A stretch of 64,000 nt of DNA, taken from positions 2,852,001-2,916,000 of the forward strand of contig NC_014158.1 of NCBI RefSeq assembly GCF_000092225.1. The letters run 5' to 3'. Shown piece after piece: positions 35,362 to 44,627 of this stretch; position 1 is the stretch's first letter; the number at the start of each line of letters is the position of its first letter. The DNA is from Tsukamurella paurometabola DSM 20162 (GTDB lineage Bacteria; Actinomycetota; Actinomycetes; Mycobacteriales; Mycobacteriaceae). Under the pieces are notes generated by a model that searched no databases, was not told the DNA's origin, and worked only from the letters and a program-made list of their open reading frames with translations. Made by a program: the position numbers and the translations under genes.

Positions 35362-35743
35362 GATGAAACTCCCCGTTCCGTCGATCTCGGACGGCCGCCG
35401 TTGCGTGACGGCCCGCGTCGTATGACGCTGATCACCTTGTCGCACAACGGAAACAGATCGTTACCACCCATCCGAATGGCCGATGGAGTTAGTTCATCAC
35501 GGGTTACCCTGAGGAACCGCAGAGGATGCACAGACGAGAACGCCGACCCGCACCGGCGGATCGGCATTGCCGGTGTGCCCGGATCACTTCCGCGCGATAC
35601 TCACCCTGTCCGATCGGCCGCCGCCTCCGCGGTCGGCCAATGTGACGTAGATCACGATATGCCCGCAATGGGCTGAACGTCCAGGCGCCGAGGCATGAGA
35701 GGGCCTGAGTGGCGTACGTCCACCGCCGGGACACAGGAGGCGG
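35362..35743. other. 382-base intergenic region between lepA and the secreted-protein gene
   Basis: No gene with convincing support is seen. The part near 35400-35520 is relatively AT-rich and probably holds the promoter of the secreted protein (minus strand). A CRP-like site lies at 35641-35656. Frames in this stretch have no start signal or family resemblance. Confidence 0.5.
35641..35656. promoter_or_regulatory. CRP-like binding site candidate
   Basis: TGTGA-CGTAGA-TCACG matches the TGTGA-N6-TCACA consensus of Crp-family regulators (mycobacterial Rv3676 type) at 9 of 10 defined positions. It is about 280 bases upstream of the secreted-protein start, which is far, so its target is uncertain. 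Confidence 0.35.
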
Positions 35744-37597
35744 TTACTTGCCCTTCGGCTTATCCGCGGAGGCATCCGAAGACAGCGCCGCTACGAAAGC
35801 TTCCTGCGGGACGTCGACCCGGCCGATCGTCTTCATCCGCTTCTTGCCTTCCTTCTGCTTCTCGAGCAGCTTGCGCTTACGGCTGATATCGCCGCCGTAG
35901 CACTTGGCCAGCACGTCCTTGCGGATCGCCCGGATGTTCTCACGGGCGATGATCTTCGAGCCGATCGCGGCCTGCACCGGCACCTCGAATTGCTGGCGCG
36001 GGATCAGCTCCTTGAGCTTGACCGTCATCTTGTTGCCGTAGGCCTGTGCGCCGTCGCGGTGCACGATCGCACTGAACGCGTCGACGGCCTCACCCTGCAG
36101 CAAGATGTCGACCTTGACCAGATCGGACTGCTGCTCACCGGCCTCCTCGTAGTCGAGCGAGGCGTAACCGCGGGTGCGCGACTTCAGCGAATCGAAGAAG
36201 TCGAAGATGATCTCGGCCATCGGCAGCGTGTAGCGCAGCTCGACGCGACTCTCCGACAGATAGTCCATGCCTCCGAGCTCGCCCCGGCGCGCCTGGCACA
36301 GCTCCATGATCGTGCCGACGAACTCGCTGGGCGCAATGATCGTGGTCTTGGTGATCGGCTCGTAGGTCTCGCGCAGCTTGCCGTCGGGCCAGTCCGATGG
36401 ATTGGTGACGATCTGCTCCTTGCCGTCCTCGCCGACCACGCGGTAGACCACGTTCGGCGAGGTGGAGATCAGGTCGAGCCCGAACTCGCGCTGCAGCCGC
36501 TCGCGAGTGATCTCCATGTGCAGCAGGCCCAGGAAGCCGCACCGGAATCCGAAGCCGAGCGCCACGGAGGTCTCCGGCTCGTAGGTCAGCGCGGCGTCGT
36601 TGAGCTGTAGCTTGTCCAGCGCCTCGCGCAGCGCCGGGTAATCGGACCCGTCCACCGGATACAGGCCCGAGTAGACCATCGGTCGCGGCTCCTGATACCC
36701 GGTCAGCGCCTCCTCGGCGCCGCCCCGCGCGGTGGTCACGGTGTCACCGACCTTCGACTGCCGCACGTCCTTCACGCCGGTGATCAAATAGCCGACCTCA
36801 CCGACGCCGAGCCCCTTGGTCGCCTTCGGTTCCGGTGAGACGATGCCCACCTCCAGCAGCTCATGCGTCGCCCCGGTCGACATCATCTTGATCTTCTCGC
36901 GCGGGATGATCTTGCCGTCGACCACACGGATGTAGGTGACCACGCCGCGGTAGGTGTCGTAGACCGAATCGAAGATCATCGCCCGGGCCGGCGCATCGGG
37001 ATCGCCCACAGGCGCGGGCACCCGCTCGATCACGCGGTCCAGCAGCGCACCCACGCCCTCGCCGGTCTTACCGGAGACGCGCAGGACGTCGTCGGGCTCG
37101 CAGCCGATGATGTGCGCGATCTCGTCGGCGTAGCGATCCGGATCAGCAGCGGGAAGGTCGATCTTGTTGAGAACCGGAATGATCTCCAGGTCCTTGTCCA
37201 TCGCCAGATACAGGTTGGCCAGCGTCTGCGCCTCGATGCCCTGGGCCGCGTCCACCAACAGCACGGCACCCTCGCAGGCCTCCAGCGCGCGGGAGACCTC
37301 GTAGGTGAAGTCCACGTGGCCGGGGGTGTCGATGAGATGGAGGACGTACTGCTCATCCCCCACCTTCCACGGCAGGCGGACGTTCTGCGCCTTGATGGTG
37401 ATGCCGCGCTCGCGCTCGATATCCATCCGGTCGAGGTACTGGGCCCGCATGGCGCGTTCCTCCACCACGCCCGTGAGCTGCAGCATCCTGTCGGCCAGGG
37501 TGGACTTCCCGTGGTCGATGTGGGCGATGATGCAGAAGTTACGGATCCGTGCGGGGTCCGTGAACGTCTCGTCGGCGAAGCTGGGAATCTGACTCAC
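35744..37597 (-). CDS. lepA: Elongation factor 4 (LepA)
   Basis: Ribosome back-translocase GTPase that acts under stress or in ribosome biogenesis. The 617 residues contain G1 AHIDHGKST, switch [14 protein letters not shown]3 DTPGHVD, G4 NKID and the LepA-specific C-terminal domain with [28 protein letters not shown] at 37597 starts the conserved region; GTG at 37627 would add ten residues. Confidence 0.96.
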   Translation of the reverse strand: MSQIPSFADETFTDPARIRNFCIIAHIDHGKSTLADRMLQLTGVVEERAMRAQYLDRMDIERERGITIKAQNVRLPWKVGDEQYVLHLIDTPGHVDFTYEVSRALEACEGAVLLVDAAQGIEAQTLANLYLAMDKDLEIIPVLNKIDLPAADPDRYADEIAHIIGCEPDDVLRVSGKTGEGVGALLDRVIERVPAPVGDPDAPARAMIFDSVYDTYRGVVTYIRVVDGKIIPREKIKMMSTGATHELLEVGIVSPEPKATKGLGVGEVGYLITGVKDVRQSKVGDTVTTARGGAEEALTGYQEPRPMVYSGLYPVDGSDYPALREALDKLQLNDAALTYEPETSVALGFGFRCGFLGLLHMEITRERLQREFGLDLISTSPNVVYRVVGEDGKEQIVTNPSDWPDGKLRETYEPITKTTIIAPSEFVGTIMELCQARRGELGGMDYLSESRVELRYTLPMAEIIFDFFDSLKSRTRGYASLDYEEAGEQQSDLVKVDILLQGEAVDAFSAIVHRDGAQAYGNKMTVKLKELIPRQQFEVPVQAAIGSKIIARENIRAIRKDVLAKCYGGDISRKRKLLEKQKEGKKRMKTIGRVDVPQEAFVAALSSDASADKPKGK

Positions 37598-37645
37598 TCC
37601 TCGGGCGGTGGGCCGGTTTCCCGGCACAGGTCACCCTCCAGTTTC

Positions 37646-38284
37646 TCATGCCCCGCCTGACGGCCGCACCATGGTGAGCTGGTGCACGCGCGCACCGAGG
37701 TATCGCACGCCCGGCACCGTCGGTGTCGGACCGTGCGGGACGAACCCCGCACGGTCGAAGAAGCGCACCGCCCGCGGGTTCTCGACGAGCGTCTGGAGGT
37801 AGCAGCCGGCACCGTCCAGCCGTGCCAGCCACGCGTCCATGAGCGCCTGCGCCGCCCCGGTCCCGCGAGCCTCGGGTAGGAGGTCGATGTGCAGGTGTGC
37901 GGGCCAGCGCGGGTCTCGCAGCTCACCCGACGACGCCCCCTCACCCCGGGATCGCAGTGCATCGACGGCGGCACGTCCGAGGAAGCGCATTGTTGCGGGT
38001 CGCAGGAGTACGGCGGGGCGCATCAGCGCGCCGACGATCCGGTCGTCCTCCGGTGGCAGAGTCGACCCGGGTGGGCATCCAGTGAGGTATCCGACCATGT
38101 CGCCGCGGTCCTCGGCGACGTACACCGTGTCGGCGCAGTGATCGATGTACGGGTCGAGATAGACCGCGCGTTCGGACTCCGCGTGGCCCCACAGCACCCC
38201 GGACGGCGATCCGGCGCCGGCGCGCAGGAAGAGGGCGTCGAGCGCGGCTCGATCGGAGGCACGGTACCTGCGGATCTCCGTCAC
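37646..38284 (-). CDS. GNAT family N-acetyltransferase
   Basis: A 212-residue acetyltransferase. The acetyl-CoA loop is LLPEARGTGAAQALMDAWL, followed by TLVENPRAVRFFDRAGF, the standard motif A/B pair. Substrate unknown. GTG at 38284 begins the domain; it is divergent from betT across 75 bases and lies upstream of lepA on the same strand. Confidence 0.82.
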   Translation of the reverse strand: MTEIRRYRASDRAALDALFLRAGAGSPSGVLWGHAESERAVYLDPYIDHCADTVYVAEDRGDMVGYLTGCPPGSTLPPEDDRIVGALMRPAVLLRPATMRFLGRAAVDALRSRGEGASSGELRDPRWPAHLHIDLLPEARGTGAAQALMDAWLARLDGAGCYLQTLVENPRAVRFFDRAGFVPHGPTPTVPGVRYLGARVHQLTMVRPSGGA

Positions 38285-38345
38285 GACGCGCCGCCTGAAC
38301 TGTGGGGAGAACCCCCGAGTAGGTCCGGGTGCACACCAACCACGG

Positions 38346-38360
38346 TAGCGTTGAACCACA
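38346..38360 (+). promoter_or_regulatory. Leaderless-type -10 box before betT
   Basis: TAGCGT (38346-38351) matches TANNNT and ends eight bases before the betT ATG. No Shine-Dalgarno is present between them. Confidence 0.35.
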
Positions 38361-40495
38361 TGAGTGATCCTGAATCCTCACACACATCGAAACCAGTAGA
38401 CGACGATTCGACACCGACGAGCTCCTTGAACCGCCGAGTCTTCTTCGCCGCCGCCGGCTCGGTTCTGGCCTTCGCCCTCTGGGCGCTCGCCTCTCCCGGG
38501 ACCGCGGAGGGCGTGATCAGCGGCGTGGTCGACTTCATCACCACCTGGTTCGGCTGGTGGTACTTCCTGCTGGCCACGGTGATCGTGGGCGTGGTGGTGT
38601 TCATCGCGGTGAGTCGGTACGGCAGATACCGCCTGGGCCCCGAGGAATCACGACCCGAATACAACCTGTTCACCTGGACCGCGATGCTGTTCGCGGCGGG
38701 TATCGGCATCGACCTGATGTTCTTCTCGGTCGCGGAACCGGTGAGCAACTACCTGAATCCGCCGGTGGGCGCTGGCGAAACCAACCACGCGGCGCGCGAG
38801 GCGGTCACCTGGACGGTGTTCCACTACGGCCTCACCGGATGGGCGATGTACGCGCTGATGGGCGGAGCCCTCGCGTATTTCGCCTTCCGGCATAACCTTC
38901 CGCTCACCATCCGCGCAGCGCTGTATCCGATCCTGGGCAAGCGCGTGCACGGCCGGTTCGGCGACGCGGTCGATGTGGCCGCCGTGCTCGGCACGATCTT
39001 CGGGATCGCCACATCGCTGGGTATCGGCATCGTGCAGCTCAACTACGGTCTGCACCAGCTGTTCGGCATTCCGCAGGGCAAAGCGGCGCAGATCGGTCTC
39101 ATCGTGCTGTCGGTGGTGATCGCCACGGTCTCCGCGACGACGGGCGTGGACAAGGGAATCCGGCGGCTCAGCGAGCTCAACGTGATCATGGCGGTCGCGA
39201 TGCTGGTGTACATCCTGGTAGCCGGGCGAGCCGACTTCCTGCTCAACGGACTGGTGCAGAACACCGGCGACTACCTGTCCACGTTCCTCGATCGCACCAT
39301 GGACACCTTCGCCTGGGACCAGGTCAACCCGGAGACCGCGGGCGATGCGCGCGGCTGGCTGAACTCGTGGACCCTGTTCTTCTGGGCCTGGTGGGTGGCC
39401 TGGGCGCCGTTCGTGGGCCTGTTCCTGGCACGGATCTCGCGCGGACGTACTCTGCGCCAGTTCATCTTCGGTGTACTCGTGGTGCCGTTCAGCTTCATCC
39501 TGGTGTGGATCTCGGTATTCGGCAACAGCGCTCTCGAGGTGGCGCGCGGCGATAAGGACTTCGCCGAGGCCACCGCCTCCGCACCCGAGGTCGGCTTCTA
39601 CTCGCTGCTCGAGAAATACCCCGGCGCACCGATTCTGCTGGCCATCGCCACTTTCACGGGACTGCTGTTCTACGTGACCAGCGCCGACTCGGGATCACTG
39701 GTGATGGGCAACTTCACCTCGAAACTGTCCGACCCCATGGCCGACTGTGCCCGGAGCACCCGCATCTTCTGGTCGTTCGCGATCGGCCTGCTCACCCTCT
39801 CGATGCTGTTCGCCGGCAACGAAGGATCGATCGAGACACTGCAGAAGGCCACGATCATCATGGGCCTGCCGTTCTCGTTCATCCTCGGGCTGGTGGGACT
39901 GTCCCTCGTGCGCGCGCTGCACACCGAGTCCTACAAGCTGGACAGTTACCGTGCAGCCCTGCCGAAGTCGCTGGCCGCGGGCCGCGGACCCACCGAACCG
40001 GGAAGCTGGCGGCGTCGGCTGTTGTCGACCATCCACTATCCGGGACGCGCAGCGACGCAACGCTTCCTGGAGAACACCGTGGCTCCGGCCATGCGGGAAG
40101 TGCGCGCGGTCTTCGACGGTGAGGGGATGACCGCCACCGTCGACGAATCCGGGCGCAGCGAATCGCTGCCGTCGCCGACGCTCCGCGTCGATCTCGCCGG
40201 TGAACCGCACTTCGAGTACTGCGTCTGGCCCGTCTCGGCGCCGGCGCCGAGCTACGCGGTGCTCGCGCAGCGCTCCGCCGACCGGTACTTCCGCTGTGAG
40301 GTTTATCTGGCCGAGGGCTCGCAGGGCTACACGCTCAACGGCTATACCCGCGAGCAGATCATCGGCGACATCCTCGACCAGTACGAGCGTCACCTCGGAT
40401 ATCTCCACCTGCGGCGGTCCGCCGTCGATCACTACTCCGAATCCAGCGACTCCACTCCCGAGTCCAGCACCGAACCGGAAGGGACACCCGCATGA
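38360..40495 (+). CDS. betT: Choline/betaine BCCT-family transporter BetT-like
   Basis: A 711-residue secondary transporter for choline or other quaternary ammonium compounds. About 12 hydrophobic segments span residues 20-530, with the BCCT signature WAWWVAWAPFVGLF in the eighth helix and GIGIDLMFFSVAEP earlier. The hydrophilic C-terminal region of some 170 residues resembles the osmosensory tail of BetT. It overlaps betB by four bases, which points to choline as substrate. The start lacks a ribosome-binding site. Confidence 0.9.
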   Translation: MSDPESSHTSKPVDDDSTPTSSLNRRVFFAAAGSVLAFALWALASPGTAEGVISGVVDFITTWFGWWYFLLATVIVGVVVFIAVSRYGRYRLGPEESRPEYNLFTWTAMLFAAGIGIDLMFFSVAEPVSNYLNPPVGAGETNHAAREAVTWTVFHYGLTGWAMYALMGGALAYFAFRHNLPLTIRAALYPILGKRVHGRFGDAVDVAAVLGTIFGIATSLGIGIVQLNYGLHQLFGIPQGKAAQIGLIVLSVVIATVSATTGVDKGIRRLSELNVIMAVAMLVYILVAGRADFLLNGLVQNTGDYLSTFLDRTMDTFAWDQVNPETAGDARGWLNSWTLFFWAWWVAWAPFVGLFLARISRGRTLRQFIFGVLVVPFSFILVWISVFGNSALEVARGDKDFAEATASAPEVGFYSLLEKYPGAPILLAIATFTGLLFYVTSADSGSLVMGNFTSKLSDPMADCARSTRIFWSFAIGLLTLSMLFAGNEGSIETLQKATIIMGLPFSFILGLVGLSLVRALHTESYKLDSYRAALPKSLAAGRGPTEPGSWRRRLLSTIHYPGRAATQRFLENTVAPAMREVRAVFDGEGMTATVDESGRSESLPSPTLRVDLAGEPHFEYCVWPVSAPAPSYAVLAQRSADRYFRCEVYLAEGSQGYTLNGYTREQIIGDILDQYERHLGYLHLRRSAVDHYSESSDSTPESSTEPEGTPA

Positions 40496-42009
40496 CCGAA
40501 CCCACACTCTTCATCGACGGGATATGGCGCAACGCCGCCGAGGGCGGCACCCGCACGATCGTGTGCCCTGCCGACGGCACCGAGGTCGCCGTCGTCGACG
40601 AAGCCACCGCCGTCGACACCGAGGCAGCGATCACCGCGGCCCGTCGCGCCTTCGACACCGGGCCGTGGCCGCATACTCCGGCTGCCGAGCGCGGCGACCT
40701 GCTGCTCCGCGTCGCCGACGAGATCGACCGCCGCGTGGCGGATTTCGCCCGCGCCGAAACCTTGGATACCGGCAAGAGGCTCTCCGAATCGGAGATCGAC
40801 ATGGCCGATATCGCCGCCTGCTTCCGCTACTTCGGCAAGCTCGCCGCGCAGGACGCCGGCCGGGTGGTCGACGCCGGCTCGGCCGATGTGAGCTCTCAGA
40901 TCGTGTACGAGCCGGTGGGCGTGTGCGGGCTGATCACGCCGTGGAACTACCCGCTGTTGCAGGCCGCGTGGAAGGTCGCACCGGCCCTCGCTGCGGGAGA
41001 CACCTTCGTGCTCAAGCCCTCCGAGCTCACCCCGCACACTTCGATCCTGCTGATGCAGGTGTTGCAGACGGTAGGCCTGCCGGACGGGGTGGCGAACCTG
41101 GTGCTCGGTGCGGGAGCCGGCGCCGGTGCGCCGCTGTCCACGCACCCCGACGTCGATCTCGTCTCGTTCACCGGCGGGCTGGTGACCGGCCGGCTCATCG
41201 CCGCGAACGCCGCGGGCACCGTGAAGAAGGTCGCGCTGGAACTGGGTGGCAAGAACCCGAACGTGATCTTCGCGGACTCCTGCGCCACCCCGGAGGGCTT
41301 GGCCGCCGCGGTCGACAACGCGCTCAACGCCGCCTTCCTGCACTCGGGCCAGGTCTGTTCCGCGGGCGCCCGCCTGGTGATCGAGGAGACGGTGCACGAC
41401 GTCTTCGTCGACGAACTCGTGCGTCGGGCCGAGGGCATTCGCCAGGGCCTACCGTTCGCCGACGGCACCGAGACCGGGCCGCTGATCTCGGCGGCGCATC
41501 GGGACAAGGTGCACGCCTACGTCGAGCGGGCCCGTGCCGACGGTGCCGTGGTGCGCACCGGTGGGGCCTTCGCCACGGGCGATCAGGGGTCGGGCGCGCT
41601 CGACGACGGCTTCTTCTACCTGCCGACCATCCTCGATCGCTGCGATCCCTCGATGGCCTGCGTCCACGATGAGGCCTTCGGTCCCACCGTCACCGTCGAG
41701 ACCTTCCGCACGGAGGACGAGGCCGTGGCCATCGCCAACGACACCGAGTACGGCCTCGCCGGGGCGGTGTGGTCCGCCGACGGCGGCCGCGCACGCCGTG
41801 TGGCCCGGCGGCTGCGGCACGGCACGGTGTGGATCAACGACTTCGGGCCCTATCTGCCCCAGGCCGAATGGGGCGGATTCGGCGCCTCCGGCATCGGCCG
41901 GGAGCTCGGGCCCACCGGTCTCGGGGAGTACCTGGAGGCCAAGCACGTGTACGAGAACCTGCGGCCGTCCGTGACCGGATGGTTCGCCGAGCGGAAGGAT
42001 GATCTGTGA
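40492..42009 (+). CDS. betB: Betaine-aldehyde dehydrogenase
   Basis: NAD(P)-dependent aldehyde dehydrogenase of 505 residues that converts betaine aldehyde to glycine betaine. TPWNYPLLQAAWKVAPALAA binds the cofactor, the general base is in LELGGKNP, and the nucleophile cysteine is in HSGQVCSAG. The position between betT and betA supports the substrate. The stop overlaps betA (GTGA). Confidence 0.9.
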   Translation: MTEPTLFIDGIWRNAAEGGTRTIVCPADGTEVAVVDEATAVDTEAAITAARRAFDTGPWPHTPAAERGDLLLRVADEIDRRVADFARAETLDTGKRLSESEIDMADIAACFRYFGKLAAQDAGRVVDAGSADVSSQIVYEPVGVCGLITPWNYPLLQAAWKVAPALAAGDTFVLKPSELTPHTSILLMQVLQTVGLPDGVANLVLGAGAGAGAPLSTHPDVDLVSFTGGLVTGRLIAANAAGTVKKVALELGGKNPNVIFADSCATPEGLAAAVDNALNAAFLHSGQVCSAGARLVIEETVHDVFVDELVRRAEGIRQGLPFADGTETGPLISAAHRDKVHAYVERARADGAVVRTGGAFATGDQGSGALDDGFFYLPTILDRCDPSMACVHDEAFGPTVTVETFRTEDEAVAIANDTEYGLAGAVWSADGGRARRVARRLRHGTVWINDFGPYLPQAEWGGFGASGIGRELGPTGLGEYLEAKHVYENLRPSVTGWFAERKDDL

Positions 42010-43583
42010 GCTCGACCCACGCCAACGAGACCTACGACTACGTGGTGATCGGCGCCGGCTCGGCCGGCGCTGCGGTCGCATCCCGGCTGTCGGAGGATCC
42101 CGCGGTCACCGTGTGCCTGCTGGAGGCGGGGCCCTCGGACGTCGGCGACGAGGCGATCCTGCGGCTGGACCGGTGGATGGAGCTGCTGGAGTCCGGCTAC
42201 GACTGGGACTACCCCATCGAGCCGCAGGAGAACGGCAACTCCTTCATGCGGCATGCCCGCGCGAAGGTGCTGGGCGGCTGCAGCTCCCACAACAGTTGCA
42301 TCGCCTTCTGGGCGCCGCGCGAGGACCTCGACGCGTGGGAACGTGATCACGGCGCGGTCGGCTGGGGTGCGGACTCGGTGTACCGGATCTATCCCCAGAT
42401 CGAGACCAACGACGCGCCGGGTGAGCACCACGGCCGGTCGGGTCCGGTACACATCATGACGGTACCGCCGAACGATCCGTGCGGCGTGGCCCTGCTCGAT
42501 GCCTGTGAGCGCGTGGGTATTCCACGTACCACCTTCAACGATGACCACACGGTGACCAACGGCGCCAACTTCTTCCAGATCAACCGCCGTGCCGACGGTA
42601 CCCGCTCGTCGTCGTCGGTGAGTTATCTGCACCCCGCGCTCGACCGCCCGAACTTGACGATCCGCACCGGAGCGTGGGCCAAGGAGATCGTGTTCGACAC
42701 CTCCGGCGAGACACCACGCGCGACCGGTGTGGACATCACCGACAACGCCTTCGGCCGCACCACCCGGGTACACGCCGACCGTGAGGTGGTACTCAGCGCC
42801 GGCGCCATCGACTCGCCGAAGCTGCTCATGCTATCGGGCATCGGTCCGGCGGATCACCTGCGCGAGAACGGCATCGATGTATTGGTCGATTCGCCCGGGG
42901 TGGGCTCGCATCTGCAGGACCATCCCGAGGGGGTCATCGGCTTCGAAACCACCATGCCCATGGTGCGTGAATCCACGCAGTGGTGGGAGATCGGCATCTT
43001 CACCACCACCGAGGACGGATTGGATCGGCCCGATCTGATGATGCACTACGGCAGCGTCCCGTTCGATATGCACACCGTGCGCCAGGGATACCCGACCGCG
43101 GAGAACACCTTCTGCCTCACCCCGAATGTGACGCACGCGCGCTCGCGCGGCACCGTCCGGCTCCGGACCCGGGACTTCCGGGATAAACCCCGGGTGGATC
43201 CGCGCTACTTCACCGACCCGGAGGGGCACGACCTGCGGGTCATGATCGCCGGCATCCGCAAGGCCCGCGAGATCGCGGCGTCGGCACCGTTGACCGAGTG
43301 GGTCAAGCGAGAGTTGTACCCCGGTCCGGCGGCGCAGACCGACGAGGAATTGGCAGACTACATCCGGCGCACGCACAACACCGTCTACCACCCGGTGGGC
43401 ACGGTTCGGATGGGCGCGGCCGACGATCCGCTCTCCCCACTGGATCCCGAGCTCCGGGTCAAGGGCACCGCGGGCCTGCGGGTCGCGGACGCGTCCGTGT
43501 TCCCCGAGCACACCACGGTGAATCCGAACATCACGGTGATGCTCGTGGGCGAGCGTTGCGCGGAGCTGATCACCGCGGGCTGA
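42006..43583 (+). CDS. betA: Choline dehydrogenase (GMC oxidoreductase)
   Basis: FAD-dependent GMC oxidoreductase of 525 residues, oxidising choline to betaine aldehyde. The dinucleotide motif GAGSAGAAVASRL begins near residue 16; LGGCSSHNSCIAFWAPREDL matches the GMC FAD-contact region, LSAGAIDSPKLLMLSGIG is GMC signature 2, and the active-site histidine lies in VYHPVGTVRMG. Context in the bet operon makes choline most likely, although other alcohols are possible for the family. Confidence 0.88.
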   Translation: MSSTHANETYDYVVIGAGSAGAAVASRLSEDPAVTVCLLEAGPSDVGDEAILRLDRWMELLESGYDWDYPIEPQENGNSFMRHARAKVLGGCSSHNSCIAFWAPREDLDAWERDHGAVGWGADSVYRIYPQIETNDAPGEHHGRSGPVHIMTVPPNDPCGVALLDACERVGIPRTTFNDDHTVTNGANFFQINRRADGTRSSSSVSYLHPALDRPNLTIRTGAWAKEIVFDTSGETPRATGVDITDNAFGRTTRVHADREVVLSAGAIDSPKLLMLSGIGPADHLRENGIDVLVDSPGVGSHLQDHPEGVIGFETTMPMVRESTQWWEIGIFTTTEDGLDRPDLMMHYGSVPFDMHTVRQGYPTAENTFCLTPNVTHARSRGTVRLRTRDFRDKPRVDPRYFTDPEGHDLRVMIAGIRKAREIAASAPLTEWVKRELYPGPAAQTDEELADYIRRTHNTVYHPVGTVRMGAADDPLSPLDPELRVKGTAGLRVADASVFPEHTTVNPNITVMLVGERCAELITAG

Positions 43584-43590
43584 TTGGTCC

Positions 43591-43604
43591 TATCCTGGGG
43601 ATCA
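43591..43604 (+). promoter_or_regulatory. Possible leaderless promoter of the PemK-like gene
   Basis: TATCCT (43591-43596) lies seven bases before the ATG at 43604, just after the betA stop. This would give the downstream gene its own transcript, independent of the bet operon. Confidence 0.4.
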
Positions 43605-44221
43605 TGGCGAACGATTTCACGAGGTTCGCGGCCGTAGCCCGCAAGCTCGCCCGCGAGCACGGCCCCCGGCTCGCAGGCCAGGTCCTCGACAGCGCCCCCG
43701 TGCGGGCGGGACGCGAGGCGCTCACGCAGGTGGTGACGCAGACCGTGAACCAGGCGCTCGGGCTGGAGCAGCCGGCCGCTCCGGCGAAGGAGTTCACCCC
43801 GGGGCGGCCGGTGACCCGCACGTCCACGCGGACCGAGCTGATGGCGCGTGCCATCGCCTACGCACCGCAGCTCGATGGCCGGGCCGATCCGGGTGAGGTG
43901 GTGTGGACCTGGGTGGAGTTCGAGGAGACCACCGGCCCCAACGCGGGCCAGGGCAAGGACCGCCCCGTGCTGGTGGTCGGGCGATCGGGTGCGTCGCTGC
44001 TCGGTCTCATGCTGTCCAGCCAGGCCAAACACGATGGCGACCCCGAGTGGGTGTCGATCGGCACCGGCACCTGGGACGACGATCGGCGTCCCTCCTGGGT
44101 GCGCCTGGACCGCGTTCTCGACGTTCCCGAGGACGGCATCCGCCGAGAAGGCTCGGTGCTCGACCGCACCCGGTTCGAGTTGGTGGCCGCCCGGCTGCGT
44201 GCGGACTACGGCTGGAGCTGA
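43604..44221 (+). CDS. PemK/MazF-like domain protein (Rv2405-like)
   Basis: A 205-residue protein: an N-terminal helical 70-residue extension, then a beta-barrel with VVWTWVEFEETTGPNAGQGKDRPVLVVGR, reminiscent of the PemK/MazF opening strand and GKxRPVLVV motif, and SWVRLDRVLDVPEDGIRREGSVLD. No antitoxin gene is adjacent and the gene is conserved in mycobacteria at this place, so a housekeeping role rather than a toxin role is more likely. Confidence 0.65.
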   Translation: MANDFTRFAAVARKLAREHGPRLAGQVLDSAPVRAGREALTQVVTQTVNQALGLEQPAAPAKEFTPGRPVTRTSTRTELMARAIAYAPQLDGRADPGEVVWTWVEFEETTGPNAGQGKDRPVLVVGRSGASLLGLMLSSQAKHDGDPEWVSIGTGTWDDDRRPSWVRLDRVLDVPEDGIRREGSVLDRTRFELVAARLRADYGWS

Positions 44222-44222
44222 G

Positions 44223-44627
44223 TCAGTCCACCACGGCCGCGACGGCCTCGATCTCGACCAATTGGTCGTCGTAGCCGAGCACGGTGACGCCCATCAGCGT
44301 GCTCGGCACATCGTGGTCGCCGAACGCTGCTCGCACCACTTCCCAGGCGGCTACGAGGTCCGCCTGCTGTGACGACGCCACCAGGACGCGGGTGGTGATC
44401 ACGTCCGCGAGCGTGGCGCCCGCCGCATCGAGTGCGGTGCGCAGGTTGTCCACGCATTTCGCCGCCTGCCCGGCGTAGTCACCCACCGCGGCCGTACTGC
44501 CGTCGAGCTCGAGCGGGCAGGCACCCGCGAGGAAGATCAGGCGAGCGTCCTTCGGCGCGGTGGCGGCGTAGGCGTAGTCGGCGACACCGCTCAGCGCGGC
44601 CGTCCGGATCATCGTCACGGCGCTCAT
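44223..44627 (-). CDS. RidA family protein
   Basis: A 134-residue protein of the YjgF/YER057c/UK114 family; family members hydrolyse reactive enamine/imine intermediates. FLAGACPLELDGSTAAVGD, CVDNLRTALDAAGATLADV and the C-terminal VEIEAVAAV are family motifs, but the conserved RXXV arginine appears as TTRVLV. It overlaps the transglutaminase stop by four bases, and is convergent with the PemK-like gene. Confidence 0.82.
   Translation of the reverse strand: MSAVTMIRTAALSGVADYAYAATAPKDARLIFLAGACPLELDGSTAAVGDYAGQAAKCVDNLRTALDAAGATLADVITTRVLVASSQQADLVAAWEVVRAAFGDHDVPSTLMGVTVLGYDDQLVEIEAVAAVVD

Noticed and set aside
43604-44221. Complete PemK/MazF toxin-antitoxin module
   Set aside because: No adjacent antitoxin-sized gene; the neighbours are betA and ridA, and the gene is conserved in a housekeeping context.
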